Source: Zychaea mexicana (lineage: Eukaryota > Mucoromycota > Mucoromycetes > Mucorales > Lichtheimiaceae). Taken from it: a DNA stretch of 64,000 bases. Below are positions 22,543-34,665 of the stretch, piece by piece (position 1 is the first letter of the stretch; each line of letters begins with the position of its first letter). The stretch lies in assembly GCF_025766255.1 (NCBI RefSeq), contig NW_026516706.1:124001-188000 (forward strand), written 5' to 3'. Under the pieces are notes generated by a model. The model searched no databases. It was not told the origin of the DNA and was given only the letters and a program-made list of their open reading frames with translations. Position numbers and translations under genes: made by a program.

Positions 22543-23649
22543 ATGCCACCCAAACGCGGAACAAAACGTAACTCGAAAGACAAAGGAAAGAAGGAAGAGG
22601 AGCCTCCGCAAAAGAAGAACAAGGGAAACGAAGAGCAAAAGAAGGATGTCACCACATCCGAGACCAAGTCTACTTCTCAAGACAAGCCTACTGTACTCGA
22701 AAAGGGTCATATCTACTTTTTGTATCGACCCAAGGTAAAGAGAGCATCATTACCGTATGTGTATCAACGCGTAATATGTGCATCTCGTTCATTAACCGCA
22801 AGGGTTTTCATTATATCTCCAGATGGATACAGAAGGAGTCAGCAATGTCGATGACGTACAAAAGGTCTATACTGTACTGAAACCCTACTGGAGCTCATGC
22901 AAGCCCAAGCGCGAAAACACGCTGATCGTGCTGGGCAAAAAAAAGCTACCTGAAACGCAGCGTCATTCGCGTTACTGGGGTTTCGTGGCCGAAGCATCCG
23001 ACAATATCGACGACGTGGCCGGTGCGTTCAAGGAGCATTCTTACGAAACAAAAACACGAGGCGAACGTACTGTGCAACCTGCACGACCTGTGGTAAAATA
23101 CTCTCTTTTCCCCTCTTTGAGCAACCCTTTCACCGGATTAAAGATACATGAAAAAAATTCATTCAATGTGTGTAGGGTGAAGGCGTCTATGAAATTGCCA
23201 CGCATAACGGTCACTCGCATCTGGCATACATGCTGACCCTGCCAGACAAGCCGCAGGATGTCCAAAAGGCGTTCAATATTCAAGAGCAAGCGAGCATTGT
23301 CATTTCCGTCAAGAATCCTGACAGTTCAGCCCCTGCTCAAGCCGGTCTTCCAAAGCGACAAAAGGCCGAGTTTCCCGACGAGTTGAAGGAACTGTTTGAG
23401 AATCGGCGTTTTGTCGACATGGCGACGACGACCGAGTTCCTCAACTACAGCAACTGTGAATTGATGCTCGTTGGCGCGACGGAAAAGATCGAGACAGAGC
23501 TGGGCAATGCTGGGAAAGAGCTGGAAAAGATGGAGAAGGAGGATGAGGAGCACGTTGATTACGTGGGTGCGGACCAGAGTGTCTTTGACGAACTTGAGTT
23601 GTCAAAGAAAGAAAATCCAATTGAGCCATTGAAAGGCGAGTGGACCTGA
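22543..23649 (+). CDS. Conserved fungal protein of unknown function
   Basis: Exons 22543-22734, 22823-23092 and 23176-23649 join in frame to 311 residues. The N-terminal 50 residues are a Lys/Glu-rich nuclear-type tail (MPPKRGTKRNSKDKGKKEEE). The body begins LEKGHIYFLYRPK and continues with DVQKVYTVLKPYW, RYWGFVAEA, GEGVYEIATHNGHSHLAYML and DVQKAFNIQEQASIVISVKN. It ends with a region rich in Phe, Leu and Glu followed by an acidic tail. I recognise this as a widespread fungal protein family, with bacterial relatives of the GHIYFxYRP type, often labelled by automatic annotation as a BTB-domain transcription factor. I see no BTB fold, catalytic motif or membrane segment. A polyadenylation-type AATAAA follows the stop at about 23662. 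Confidence 0.85.
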
Positions 23650-23870
23650 AGAAGAACTGAAAATAAAGCTGTGTTACCAACACCTTTCTCCGTTTCCTTA
23701 TTTCTGTCCTGGGAAAAGAGACGAATTGAAGCAACATTGACAATGACAAATATTGATGGCGGCCGAAAAGACAAGTGAGGAGTGCCCTCTACCCACCCTT
23801 TTTCTCTCTACTTTGTTTCGTTAACTTGAAACTTACACGGCTGACATGCAAACTTGTTTTTCAATGAAGC

Positions 23871-25244
23871 ATGACAGTAGAGCCCAAGTTCCCGCGGGAA
23901 AAATACGCTAATGCCGTCTACCAGTACGTTAGCAGTTACCAAATCCTACAACGTAACGAAAACAACATTGCACGTGTCAAGCTCGCCAATGGTAAAATCC
24001 AAACGTTTGGAATGGGCGGTCCCTACGTGATTGACGGTGCCCATTCCGTCTATGTGGGTGACATTTGGGTTATGGCCGGTCAAAGCAACATGCGTGGTCA
24101 TGGTTACTATAATGATGTCTATAACAACAACAACAACAACGACAGAAGCGCAATATTAGAGCCCAAAGCTTCTATTCACTTGTTTCAGTCCAACGAAAGA
24201 TGGGCGATAGCTCAGGAACCAACACATAAACTCGCAGAGTCGCCACGTGCCGTGCATCGTCGTATTCCAGATCCAACTGTCCGCAACCCAAGTGCGCTCA
24301 ACATCCGTGGCGCATCACTGGGCTTGGCATTCGCACAATCGTATCAAAAGCACAACGACAACAATGTTCCTGTGGGTCTGATCGCCTCGGCGCACGGTGG
24401 CACTTCAACAGCACAGTGGATGGAACGCGATCCAAAAAATCCAAGCAACACGCTCTATGGCGCCATGATGGAAAGGATTGCCGAGGTCGATGGTAATGTT
24501 GCTGGCTTCCTTTGGTATCAGGGCGAAACAGATGCATGCTCGTCAGATCCGACATCCTACTCGAAAAACACGATTAAATTGATCAAAGATATACGGCATG
24601 ACATGGATTACGATATCCCGGTCGTGTGTGTGCAGCTGGGTCGCTGTATTGGCGGAAGCAATGTGCATAATGAATACTGGACGACCGTACGCGAAAACCA
24701 ATACGATATCTTTATGCCGCAACGACAGCATGTAGATGACCGTCGATTGTGTGCTGTGTCGAGCATTGATGCTGGCATGGACGACTTTATCCATCTATCA
24801 GCACGCGGATTAGTCAAAGTCGGCCATCGTCTTGGCTTGGCTGCCTCGTATACATTGCAAGGCAAGGCGTATCTGGCATGTCCACGGATAAAATTTGCTG
24901 GATACGAGGAAAAGAATGAATACGGGGAGTTACGGAGCACGATCAAGGTTACATTTGATAATGTTGATGGAGATGCTGTGAAATGGTCACCCGTGGAAGG
25001 AGATGTCCTTGGGTTTAGCTTACATACTCAAGATCACGAAGAAAAACTGCCTATTATTCTAAGTGCTCGCATCGAAGATGAGCGAAACGTACGCATCTAC
25101 TTGACGCGAGAGGCATTGCATTTGCATGGATCATATGTGTTGTACTATGGTTGGGGTAAAAATCCATGCTGTAACTTGACAACAACATCAGACATGGCAT
25201 TGCTCGCTTCGTCCATTCGTTTTGCTGTTGAGCACGCCCATTAA
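23871..25244 (+). CDS. Sialate O-acetylesterase-like (SASA, SGNH-fold) carbohydrate esterase
   Basis: Single exon, 457 residues, start at the ATG at 23871. After a beta-rich N-terminal segment comes VYVGDIWVMAGQSNMRG, with the nucleophile serine at residue 72 inside the GQSN block. Then come LIASAHGGTSTAQWM (oxyanion glycine region), GFLWYQGETDA, and DFIHLSARGLVKVGHRL, which supplies the His of the catalytic triad. This order is that of the SASA family (sialate 9-O-acetylesterase and CE6-type acetyl esterases), which remove acetyl groups from sugars. There is no signal peptide at this start, so the enzyme looks intracellular. A C-terminal beta-sandwich-like module (ALHLHGSYVLYYGWGKNPC) follows, as in bacterial relatives. 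The lack of introns and the bacterial look leave room for ancient transfer, but codon use is not obviously different. Confidence 0.88.
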   Translation: MTVEPKFPREKYANAVYQYVSSYQILQRNENNIARVKLANGKIQTFGMGGPYVIDGAHSVYVGDIWVMAGQSNMRGHGYYNDVYNNNNNNDRSAILEPKASIHLFQSNERWAIAQEPTHKLAESPRAVHRRIPDPTVRNPSALNIRGASLGLAFAQSYQKHNDNNVPVGLIASAHGGTSTAQWMERDPKNPSNTLYGAMMERIAEVDGNVAGFLWYQGETDACSSDPTSYSKNTIKLIKDIRHDMDYDIPVVCVQLGRCIGGSNVHNEYWTTVRENQYDIFMPQRQHVDDRRLCAVSSIDAGMDDFIHLSARGLVKVGHRLGLAASYTLQGKAYLACPRIKFAGYEEKNEYGELRSTIKVTFDNVDGDAVKWSPVEGDVLGFSLHTQDHEEKLPIILSARIEDERNVRIYLTREALHLHGSYVLYYGWGKNPCCNLTTTSDMALLASSIRFAVEHAH

Positions 25245-26035
25245 AAGTTCTTATCGATGTATATATATATATATACTCATTCTTTCCACCCTCCAACCCT
25301 TGTCTTTTTTCCATTGTCTACCTTCGTCGTAAAATTTTGTAACAATGCATTATACAGTATCGAAAAATCCACATCTTTATAAAATAATGACAGACATCAC
25401 CATATGTAGTTCAGACATCAATAAAAGATGCGCATGAGCAAACAACATACATGGCGATTGAGCTTGCCTTACACTTAATTACGTATATAGCAAGGTAACA
25501 ACTACTAGGGGGGGGGTCGGTTGGTAAGACGACCTCCTTGAACTTTATTATCATACACCGCTCGAGTGAACAGCCAGAACAATAAAGATTTAGAATCGTT
25601 GATCAACTTGAGCTCTGACCGAGTAAAAACGACCATGCCTAAACAAGAGGTACTGTTAATGGACAATTGCGGAGTCGATCAACGTGGTGGGGAGAAAGCG
25701 CTCGCTTTCAGTACCCATCCCTCGTCGAGGAGATTAACTTTAAAAGATCTATCAGCCGAGAATTCTCTTATTTCCTCTTTTCGCTGTTGCTATGATCGTC
25801 TTCTTGCGAAAGCTAGCGAGACTAAATAACATCAAGATATAAAAAGATCCCTATTAATAAGTGCGTGCTTTTATTTGACACGCTGAGGAGATCATGCTCG
25901 ATAAAGATCTTCGTCAACCGAATTACTGCAGCTGCCCCTTCTTTTTTATTTCAAATCAATTCTTTCATTCGATAATAATATGCTTGGTTTTATTTCCCAA
26001 CAATAAGATAGTGAGGCCAGGAATGAAAGCGTTTT
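25245..26035. other. Intergenic
   Basis: A (TA)n run at 25259-25274 and a G run at 25508-25516. A short open frame at 25638-25829 (MPKQEVLLMDNCG...) has no support. Confidence 0.6.
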
Positions 26036-26344
26036 TTATTGACATTTTATCGAAGCAACCACGCCCTTGTTTTGCGCACTGAGGCTTGTACCAGTATATA
26101 ACGGTTGTTCTTGACACTCCAAATCATTATAGAGGTTGCAGATGGTTGAAGTATCTTCCGTCGTGAATCCACAAAAATCTTGGTACGCCAGATTCTTTGA
26201 GCATGTGTCAGGTGGTACCATAATCGTGATTGCATCGTTCTGCCCGCAATAGGTCACGTAGATGGTCACGGCTGATACTATTTGCGTTGATAATAGTAAT
26301 AGAGATACGCCGAGGGATGATAGTACAAATGGCGATAGATGCAT
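26036..26344 (-). CDS. Small secreted cysteine-rich protein
   Basis: 102 residues from the ATG at 26344. The first 25 residues are a clear signal peptide (MHLSPFVLSSLGVSLLLLST, cleavage after VSA). The mature ~77 residues hold six cysteines (contexts TYCGQ, DTCSK, DFCGF, TICNL, LECQE, IKCQ), enough for three disulfides, with no Kex2 or GPI signal. I do not recognise the family. Small secreted cysteine-rich proteins in fungi can be surface, adhesion or host-interaction proteins, but nothing here shows which. The frame upstream of this ATG has no other ATG. Confidence 0.7.
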   Translation of the reverse strand: MHLSPFVLSSLGVSLLLLSTQIVSAVTIYVTYCGQNDAITIMVPPDTCSKNLAYQDFCGFTTEDTSTICNLYNDLECQEQPLYTGTSLSAQNKGVVASIKCQ

Positions 26345-26419
26345 TATGTTGATGGTTGGTTGTGGCAATCGGTGAATGGATGTTTCTACGTAGCTGTGCT
26401 TTTTTTTATTTGTATACAA

Positions 26420-29400
26420 AGTATCTGTATGTTGTAATATATGATGATGGTAAGCGAGAAAGAAGAAGAGAGAAGGAGAAAAAAAAAAGCGAGATGACGC
26501 TTACATTTTTTTAAACTGATTTCTCCTCAGAATCCGTATTCTATTGGGTAATGAGCAAGGTAATTATTTAGGAGTTGATTGCTAATTATGGTGAAAGGTA
26601 AAGAAGGGCATGGATTGTGCTTAGGAGCCCAGGTGAAAAACGCACTAGCAATTTTCGGGAAAAAAGAAGGTACTCCAAGTGTACTACTCATGGATAAGTA
26701 CGCTCTAGAGCACCGACATAGCGATTGTATACTTGGTCCCTGCACATCTCCCAACAGCCTTGGGCACTCTCGCCCACCTCCTTTTTTTTCTTCGAAAAGT
26801 GGCATACGTTCTAGCCTCTACATTATTGACCCGTGAAATATATAAGCGATACCGTCTCTGCATCCTTTGGATTTCTTATAACATAGGATTATTGCTCTTA
26901 TTTCTTACAGGGAAAAAGATGAGAAAATTTAATAGTAGTAATATTCAACCAGCAGTAGAACAAAAATTCCACACTGTTTGATTACTAACTAGCTACTAAG
27001 TGATATGTGTAGTATAAGGGAGTAGTTTTCAAGTAAAAAAAACCTTCATTTACTTCTACTACGAAGGAGGAGATAGTAGAGAATCTGGACTACCATGTAA
27101 GAATGGAGAGTCGACAGGAGGAGTGGAACGCTGATAAGAAAAGCGGTTAAATGGTACTTCTTGCTTTCTATACTGCTTACTTGCGTTAATGACGGCTCTG
27201 CTTTTGAATAGAGGAGTACTCCTTCGTAGTTATCATCGGGCTGCTTTTTCTACTTTTCATAAAAAAAGGGAGAATCCGTGGAAAGATTATTTAGTTAGGG
27301 TTACTCCGGACTTGTAACAAAATGACAAGGAATCTTCATTCTCTTTTGCTGCTATGCGAGATTCAATAGCTTCGAAACGTGTGTGTACGGTATCAATAAT
27401 TTGAGTATAGTGAAGGCGCAATCTTGCTTGTTTTAAGTCGTTTTCACGTTTACTACTTTCATCAGTGATATTTTAGGTTTATCGGTAGCATTGAAGCAGG
27501 TAGATCACTCCTCATTGCTATGCATAGCTACTGTGGTCTTCAACGAACAGGTTGTGGAAACAGCAGAACAACAGAATATAATCCACCTTAATAAAATCGT
27601 AGGAAAGTAAATAAGTACAATTTATTTTGAGAGGGAGGGGAAGACAAAATGCGATTGTGTCATTGTACACTTGTTTGGTGAAGATGGCAACCGAATCAAG
27701 TTGAATGAAAGTAGCACGAATCTCTCAACAAGCGTAAATTATCCAACCGATATACACATTGTAGTGGTAGTTGCCAAGGGTAAATCGTTTGATTATCGTG
27801 AATATATAAGTGAATATATAATAAACACATTATCGTAATGAACCGGTTTGGACTGCTTCTTTGGCGTCCGGCTATTGGCAACAACTACTAGTGTTTCATT
27901 TATACTATCGCCAATCGTCGGAAGAATCGCACTGGACGGTTCAGCACAGAAAATCAAAGTACAAAGGTGAAGAAGAGAGAGAGCGAGAAGGCACGGTGGT
28001 AATGAAGTCGCACTGTCTCTATTCTCAGATTTCGATGTAAGTAGGATACATGCTCGAGACGAAAACCAGCTTGTAATTTTGAGAGTACCTGTCATTGTTG
28101 GTGCATATAAGGACTTTCACTCGTTGACAACACCCTATTTTTATCATGGACTGTGCTCGACACACCCACTCTTCTTAATCTTACTACGCGCCTATAAGAG
28201 GGACAACAAATCTTAGTCGGGAGGGATGATTTAATTCAAAAGAAGAGGGTTTAATCGGACCATTGAAACTGACAATGATGCACGATCGCTATGTTCTACA
28301 TCTCTTAACCAATTTTTTTGTGATGACTTTAAACTATTGTGTTAGTACTCCCACCTTCTTTACAGACGAAATGTGGATAGAGTACTTATACGGTGCCCTA
28401 CATAGTTTTTTTAGAGTCAGCTGTTTCGTATGCATGGCGGCATGCTTCGAATATTCTGTAATCATTTAGCCTTGCATGTTTATTTTTCCAATTTCTGTTG
28501 CGGGTTTGTTCACCAGCTCCAATTATTGCTATAAAGAAGTGATGCTTCCCCCCAGCTATTGTAAGCAGGCATATAATAATAGAACCGCTTTTTTAATTTC
28601 TTTAATGTTACGCAGCAGTTTTTTTCACCTGGCTTTTTGCTGCTGTAACCATTAGCATAAAAGGTAGTACAGTGATTACACAAGCCACTGTTCTGCATGT
28701 AATATTACAAGAATCATCAATGCATCGATGTCGCGTTTTAAAATAGCTGCAGTATAGTTGATTTGCCATTTTCCCGACCTCTTTTCTCTTAAAGGTACTG
28801 ATTTTAGCGATTGAAAGGTATTCATGCAATTGTAATCGGCAGTACTAGTACTATCACTGCCCATGCAATACATGATATAAAAGCGGTGCATGGCAATGAG
28901 AGAAGGTAACGGCTCCTAAACCCAGTGTAGAAATGGACGACATAATAAGAAAGCTGTTTATTTCGTTATCCCCAAATTATAACTTATATCAATTCTTCTT
29001 CTTTTATATTCATACGCTGCGACACTATCAACATAATCATTGTAGTCTCCTATACTATATCATTATTTGTACCCAACAATAAAGCAGTAGGAAAGCCATA
29101 AAAATAAACTCAGAAAAGCACCCTAAATATTTACCTCTTGCATAAATTGTTTGACGTAGCCGTTCAAACACACCAACACGAAGTCTGGCGTCGCTACCAA
29201 CAGCAACAGCCTTCATAAGCCAATGGCAGGCCCCAAAAACGCTAAGAAATGCCAAGGGTTCCTTAGCATCGAATGTAAATACGGATAGACTTTAGAATAG
29301 AAAACGATATTGAACAATCACCTCTTTCACTTGAATAAAACTTTCAAAACTTATATTGTACATAGCTCCTTACTTGTGCGTCCTAACCTATTGCTCTTTC

Positions 29401-29735
29401 CTGCTAAACGGCTTATTTTATTCAGGACACCTTACAGCAAAGACTGAAGTCATTTTCTTCTAATTTGTTCTTACTCTCTTTGGTTTACATATCAGCCAAC
29501 CCAACGTTGCAATAGACGATATTATTGCTGGTGCTTACTAAAAACTACACTTCGAACGCAAGCTTAGCTAAGGCTCAAAACCGAAAACCGCGTTATCAAT
29601 ATCCGTCGATAAAATATGACCTGGCGGTATACTTTATCAATGCACACAATCGCGCTCGTCTTTAATTATAGGAATGAGTGGTAACCAAAGCATTGCAGAT
29701 AAACTCCAATACATTGGCTAAAGTCGGTGAGAATA

Positions 29736-29767
<32 letters not shown>

Positions 29768-30829
29768 TGATAGCACGATGTAGAACTAAATAAGAGAAAA
29801 AGGTGTCCAGTGTAGGTCCTCACATCCTAGCTTTGTTATGTTAGGTGCCTTCTGCCTTCTAAGCAGAATTATATGTAAATGTAGTAAGATGTAAAGAGTC
29901 GTCGCGATCGAATTTGTTCGTCCACCTTTCGTTGGGTTGCTCGTTAGCCCTGACAAATTAGACCCAAGCGCAAAGAAAATTAACAGCGCGCAAAGGGAAA
30001 GACCACAATAGAGCACATGATGATTGTAATCACAAATCTCATGACAAATAATAGTACAGTAACAGTGTATCTCCTTCTATTCTTGCTCTTACTATCCACC
30101 GTACGAAGTCGAGCACGTTGTTTATCCCTTTTTCTACAATATGTAAAGATGCTGTGCATCCCGACAACATCATCATTATTCTTCAGGATCATAAAAGCGA
30201 TAAATGCTTTTCGTATTTCTCAAAACGGCTTTATTATCACGACCATGATGTATCTTGTATATCATGGTGAGCTGAAAGAGTATGTACTTAAGCAACATAT
30301 TAGAAATTCTTGCTCACATGATAATTAGAGTTATTAACACTTTGCTTTCGGATATAATGTAGTTGCTATTACTCAATCAAATCATAGTAATAAGCGGTAA
30401 TAAGCGTCTTAGTTGATTTATCGTCAGTGCTATAGACTCTTGCTCATCGACCTACGTTATGTAGATGAACATTTGTTGCGTCAATTTGAACTGATAAAAT
30501 TCTTCAACGTAAGCTGTTATATCAGTTGCGTATATAAAATACATATTGTTTCGAGCTAGGGTAGTCTATCAACGATATATGAGGACTAATATCCTACTGG
30601 TATTAATTATCTAGTAGTTTTAAAGAGAAAAAAGGCCTAAAGCATATTGTTGCAGTAGCGAGTACCTTACGAAATTATAACCACTGCCAGTGGAAATGAT
30701 ATATTAGGCGCGTAAAGATACGGATGATAAAATGTATGATATACAACAGACTATGGATACTTCAAAATGATAAACGCTAACTACTGCTATTTTTAAATCA
30801 AGTGTCAAGTATTTTCTATGTATACACCA
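26420..30829. other. 4.4 kb gene-poor region
   Basis: AT-rich, with only short unsupported open frames. A (ACT)n microsatellite lies at 29737-29767. Around 29060-29270 the minus strand reads as coding-like (FDAKEPLAFLSVFGACHWLMKAVAVGSD region) but has no gene structure; it could be a relic exon. Confidence 0.55.
29737..29767 (+). repeat. (ACT)n microsatellite
   Basis: About ten ACT/CTA triplets without interruption. Confidence 0.95.
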
Positions 30830-30830
30830 G

Positions 30831-30838
30831 GTATATAA
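30831..30838 (+). promoter_or_regulatory. TATA box of the proline-rich protein gene
   Basis: TATATAAA about 40 bp upstream of the ATG at 30875; a strong core-promoter match that supports the short gene. Confidence 0.55.
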
Positions 30839-30874
30839 AGAAAGCCAGAAAGTTTGTGCTTACAATATACCAAT

Positions 30875-31306
30875 ATGCATTTTCTTTTCTTGATCGTTTC
30901 GCTTTTACTATCGCTGCTGGCATGGCGCCAGCCTGCGTTGGCCGCCCCAGTTACTGACACATCCAGCGCTGAGGTACAGCAAGTGCAAGAACAACCTCTT
31001 GCAGACGAACAGCAACTGTAAGTTTGTTATGTAGTTGGCGGCTATACTTGGTGGAGGTTGGCGTGTGGGAATAGAGAACATGAAAGGTATAACCGAAAAG
31101 GATATAAATTTAGTGAGCAACAAGAAGCCCAACCCCAGCAATTTTGGCCCATTCCTATTATGTGGCCGACAACTCCACCATGGTATTATCCTCCTCCTCC
31201 TCCCCCTCCCCCTCCCCCAGCATATCCTCCGTATCCTCCATCTCCTCCCAGCCCTCCGCTGCCTCCGCTGCCTCCACTCCCACCATACCCACCCACTCGC
31301 AGATAA
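30875..31306 (+). CDS. Small secreted proline-rich protein
   Basis: Two exons, 30875-31017 and 31057-31306, join to 130 residues. Exon 1 encodes a signal peptide (MHFLFLIVSLLLSLLAW, cleavage near ALA) and a Gln/Glu-rich stretch. Exon 2 continues with a tyrosine/glutamine segment and then a run of ten prolines. About 30 residues of PPYPPSPPSPPLPPLPP type follow, with stop after PTRR. The proline repeat suggests an extended, cell-wall or extracellular protein. The intron that joins the frames is only 39 nt (GTAAGT...GGTGGAG), short for this genome, and other splice choices hit stops. The TATA box just upstream supports transcription. Function unknown. Confidence 0.6.
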
Positions 31307-31874
31307 GGTCAAAAGAAAAGAGAGCGGATAATCATCTCTATTTTTGTCTCGGGGACTAGCATAAGCAACAATATTCAGTTTTCTTTCTTTTTGTACCAAC
31401 TCTACGCATAACAACAATGACACCAACAACAACCTATAAGTTCCATTTTTCTTTCCAACAAACTACCATGGCTTTTTCTGTAACCTGATTCCGCTCCGCT
31501 TTCTTTCCAGCAATAAAGTTCCTAGCCCCACTTTGCTACTGTTCAATTTACTTTATATACTGTAGATAGTGTACCAAAGTGCTTCTTTATTCCTTGATTT
31601 AGTTCGTAATGTATTGCATGTTATAACGCCGACATTACGAGCAAGTAAAACGCGTGTTTATCTTTGCGCTAATGGATATTCATTGCTACGACTATAAGCA
31701 GGGTACAGCCGAAAAATAAAACCGCTGTCTGTGTTACGTTTCAGATATAACAAAGCATGAATTATGAGATATATTAATAGACAGCTAACATTATTAGGGT
31801 GTGGGGAGGGGATAATACGAGAAGAAGCAGGATCCAAGAACGACCAGGAAAGGGACTAGTCGCTAATAGTAACA
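31307..31874. other. Intergenic
   Basis: 3' region of the proline-rich gene. No coding sequence recognised. Confidence 0.6.
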
Positions 31875-33000
31875 TCAGTACTCAATATCGCTATCCTCAT
31901 CACTGAAACACTTCTCATAACCGTCTTCAGAGGAGTAATATACGTAATCGTCGTCTTTTACGAAACAAACGTGTTTTCGACCACAATAGGATGACTCGCC
32001 CAATTCTTCATAATCACTTTCGAAATCTGGGTATTTCATGATCAATGCTGTATCTTTCGCTTAGTCGCTGATGCTTGCTGTTGTCGTCATCATTGCTAAT
32101 TCTGGAGTGCTGATTGAAATCATATAAGTGCGCATCGCCTCCATACTCAATGTGTACATTAAGAGAAAGTTGACCTTGGTATTCCTTGATGAGTCGAGAC
32201 ACTTTTTGCTTACAAACAACACGTAGCCGTCATAAATCGTTAAGCGCACCATATTGCGCACCGATGCTAGTGTCTTTATCTGCTTTCCTCTAATCTTGCA
32301 GCTTGCTTTGATTCGTAGATCCTATACATGTGAGTCGCGCAGGGTGTTCGTGATATCCACTAGTACTTGTGACTTACGGATATTAGTGCCACCCTCCCGC
32401 AAGATTTAGCTTTGTAATAATTCCGTGGACCGCAGCATCTTTTCCAATATGTGGTAGAAATATTAGTGTGGTTGTTGTCTTAATTCTGCACACAAAAGCT
32501 CATAAGACTAGATGCTGCTGGGCCACTGAACAAGGCGTCAATTCCACTAAGAGATATACATCCTTTCTGTCCGTACCGCTCTGCAACTCTTTTGGTAGTA
32601 TTCATGAATCGTTCGGTGTCGCATAAATTGATAGAAACTTGCCCAACTGAGCAAGTTTATTAAGTGTATCAAGGATATCATCCCCCCAGCAAATCGTTCT
32701 ATCCGGATCAATCAATGTGCATACTCACTCTAGATAATAAACCTCTGGCATGCTGCTGATTTTGCAGCTCTCATCGCTATTGGCACGGTTACAATCTTCA
32801 AATACACGATCGTAGTTGTGCTGCATCTCGACGTCAGATTGGTATGCAAGGTTTTTAAAGCTTGTGTGTATGGCTCGATTGCTTGACTGTAGTTTTGTGC
32901 TGCGTAAGCTTACCGTCCCTGGTCGAATGCTGTTCGAGTGGCAGTAACGTCAAGTTCAGTTAACGTCAAACGAGAATAAGCGCCATGTGCAACGATTGAT
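31875..33000 (-). pseudogene. Decayed multi-exon gene with TPR-like segment
   Basis: On the minus strand, pieces with coding character follow one another but change frame and contain stops. At about 32970-32840 is AFDQG ... AYAAQNYSQAIEPYTQAL, a tetratricopeptide-like helix pair. At 32690-32500 is DDILDTLNKLAQLGK and then ERFMNTTKRVAERYGQKG. At 32430-32210 is SQVLVDITNTLRDS then ASVRNMVRLTIYDGYVLFVS. At 32200-32100 is LIKEYQGQLSLNVHIEYGGD. The end (32039-31875) is an acidic 54-residue frame, MKYPDFESDYEELGESSYCG..., ending DSDIEY. In-frame TAG and TAA codons and several frame changes make one working gene unlikely. The TPR start is like Mucorales F-box/TPR proteins, but no F-box is visible. 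Confidence 0.45.
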
Positions 33001-33575
33001 TGATTGTCTGGCTAGACTTTGCATTGCTGTTATGGCAGACAATGTTGTGGTCAAAGAAGTAGTTTTGACACGGAAAAAAGCCTCAGTTCTATATTCAGGA
33101 AAATGCCTGACTCAGGGCCGGTGTTGATGGCTGGAAGCGGTAGAACCTACTAGAGGCATCTGGATGATCAATAAGCCGATACTATACGAATGCAAGGACC
33201 CACAAGCTTTGTAAAAAGCTATTTGTGTTGATAAGCTACGCAGAGTAATTTTACCTGAATAGTACTGCTGCAAAAAGCAGTTGAGCTTCAGACGGGGAAT
33301 CGAGTCCCTGGCACTATGAGGTTTTGGTTAATTTGCATAATGCATATATGCATTGTGTGTTTCATATGAAGTAGTCTAGTAAATACATGTATGCATCATG
33401 AAATCTATGGTAACGCAAGACTGAGAAGCTTTGCCGTAGCTCGTTACATTTAAGGAGTAGCTGAGGTCTTTTGTACACGTTCCGCCACCGGAACCATCAA
33501 AGAATATGCCTTTTTTTCTTCCCTCAATCAAGTAAAACAACCATATCACTTCTTTCTTCGAACTCGTCAACATCC

Positions 33576-34496
33576 ATGGTACCACTCAAAGTTATTTGCG
33601 CAGGCTTTGGCCGTACAGGAACAGACAGTTTACGATTAGCGCTGAATCACTTAGGGTAGTACTTTTAAAACCATGTGATGTCTATCGCAACCACATTATT
33701 ATATACCTCAAAAATAGTAGCTCATTGTAGAAGTACGAGCAGGTACAACACACACCATATGTACGTCATGATGAATAACGAAGGAGAGCAAGATCCGGAA
33801 GCCTTCGAAGATGCTTATAGACATCCAGAACGTGAGGTGGATTGGGATAAACTTTACGCCGGGTTCAGTGCAGCTGCAGACTGGTAAATATACGAATTAT
33901 GAAGCAGCGATAACAGTAACAGCGTATAAAAGTAGAGGGATAGAAGAGAGGGCGATTTCCATCCATTGTTTAACGTATCTGCTTCATTTTTTATTTTCGA
34001 TGCGGTGCGTATATGATGACAGGCCAACGATCGCGTTCATCGAACCGTTGATGAAAAAATATCCAGACGCCAAAGTAATTCTCACTGTCCGCGATCCAGA
34101 AGACTGGTACAACTCGTTCAAGAAATCTCTCTTTGAAATTTCTCAGATCGATGGTGGATTCTTTCCAAAAATCCTACACTTTACCAGCAACGCTTACAAA
34201 GTTTAATAAATACGGTTGTACTTGATGGCGCCTTTGCCGATCCAAAGCAGTTTTTAGACAAAGGAGCAATGAAAGCTAAATTTCTTGCTCATAACAAGCG
34301 GATTCAAGAAACCATTCCCGCCGATAGTCTATTGGTCATGCAAGTCGGGGAAGGATGGAATCGCCTCTGTCAATTTCTAAATAAGCCAGTTCCTGATATT
34401 CCTTATCCGCGTACCAACTCCACTGATGACATTGCTCGGTATTATATGAAAAAAAGAGAGGAAAACTGTAAGAACAAAAATGAAAATGTACTTTGA
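33576..34496 (+). pseudogene. Sulfotransferase-like (Sulfotransfer_4 type) gene with one frameshift
   Basis: Exons 33576-33655, 33743-33883 and one starting at 34023 join in frame: MVPLKVICAGFGRTGTDSLR (the PAPS-binding GxGRTGTxSL loop), then YNTHHMYVMMN, DWDKLYAGFSAAADWP and KVILTVRDPEDWYNSF (3'-phosphate-binding arginine and serine region). At about 34197-34203 the frame stops (AYKV, TAA). The next frame carries on with NTVVLDGAFADPKQFLDKGA, ADSLLVMQVGEGWNRLCQFLNKPVPDIPYPR and a normal C-terminus at 34496. A single missing base explains the break. No splice pair there would bridge it. The family is small, cytosolic P-loop sulfotransferase-like proteins, of unknown substrate in fungi. Recent pseudogene or one-base sequence error. 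Confidence 0.8.
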
Positions 34497-34665
34497 GTAT
34501 ACCAAAGTCGTTCATTTATCGGCAATCACGAATAAAATATGATATGATATACTGAATAACCAGTGATTTTATTTGATATACATTTATATCAAAAGCGGGA
34601 AACTTTAACAAAAAGGTTACTAGCACAATTGATTTTATTAAAAGCACCAAGGTATTATGATCTCG

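Noticed and set aside
25638..25829. Short plus-strand frame MPKQEVLLMDNCG
   Set aside because: No homology recognised, short, and composition like surrounding DNA.
27793..28095. 100-residue minus-strand frame with a hydrophobic stretch
   Set aside because: ATG present, but the hydrophobic segment is internal and the rest looks random; no support for a gene.
29055..29255. Coding-like minus-strand frame
   Set aside because: Reads as protein for about 60 residues but has no start, no joining exons and no recognised family; noted only in the gene-poor region entry.
33280..33330. tRNA-like T-arm (GGGGAATCGAGTCCC)
   Set aside because: No matching acceptor stem, D-arm or anticodon arm in place.
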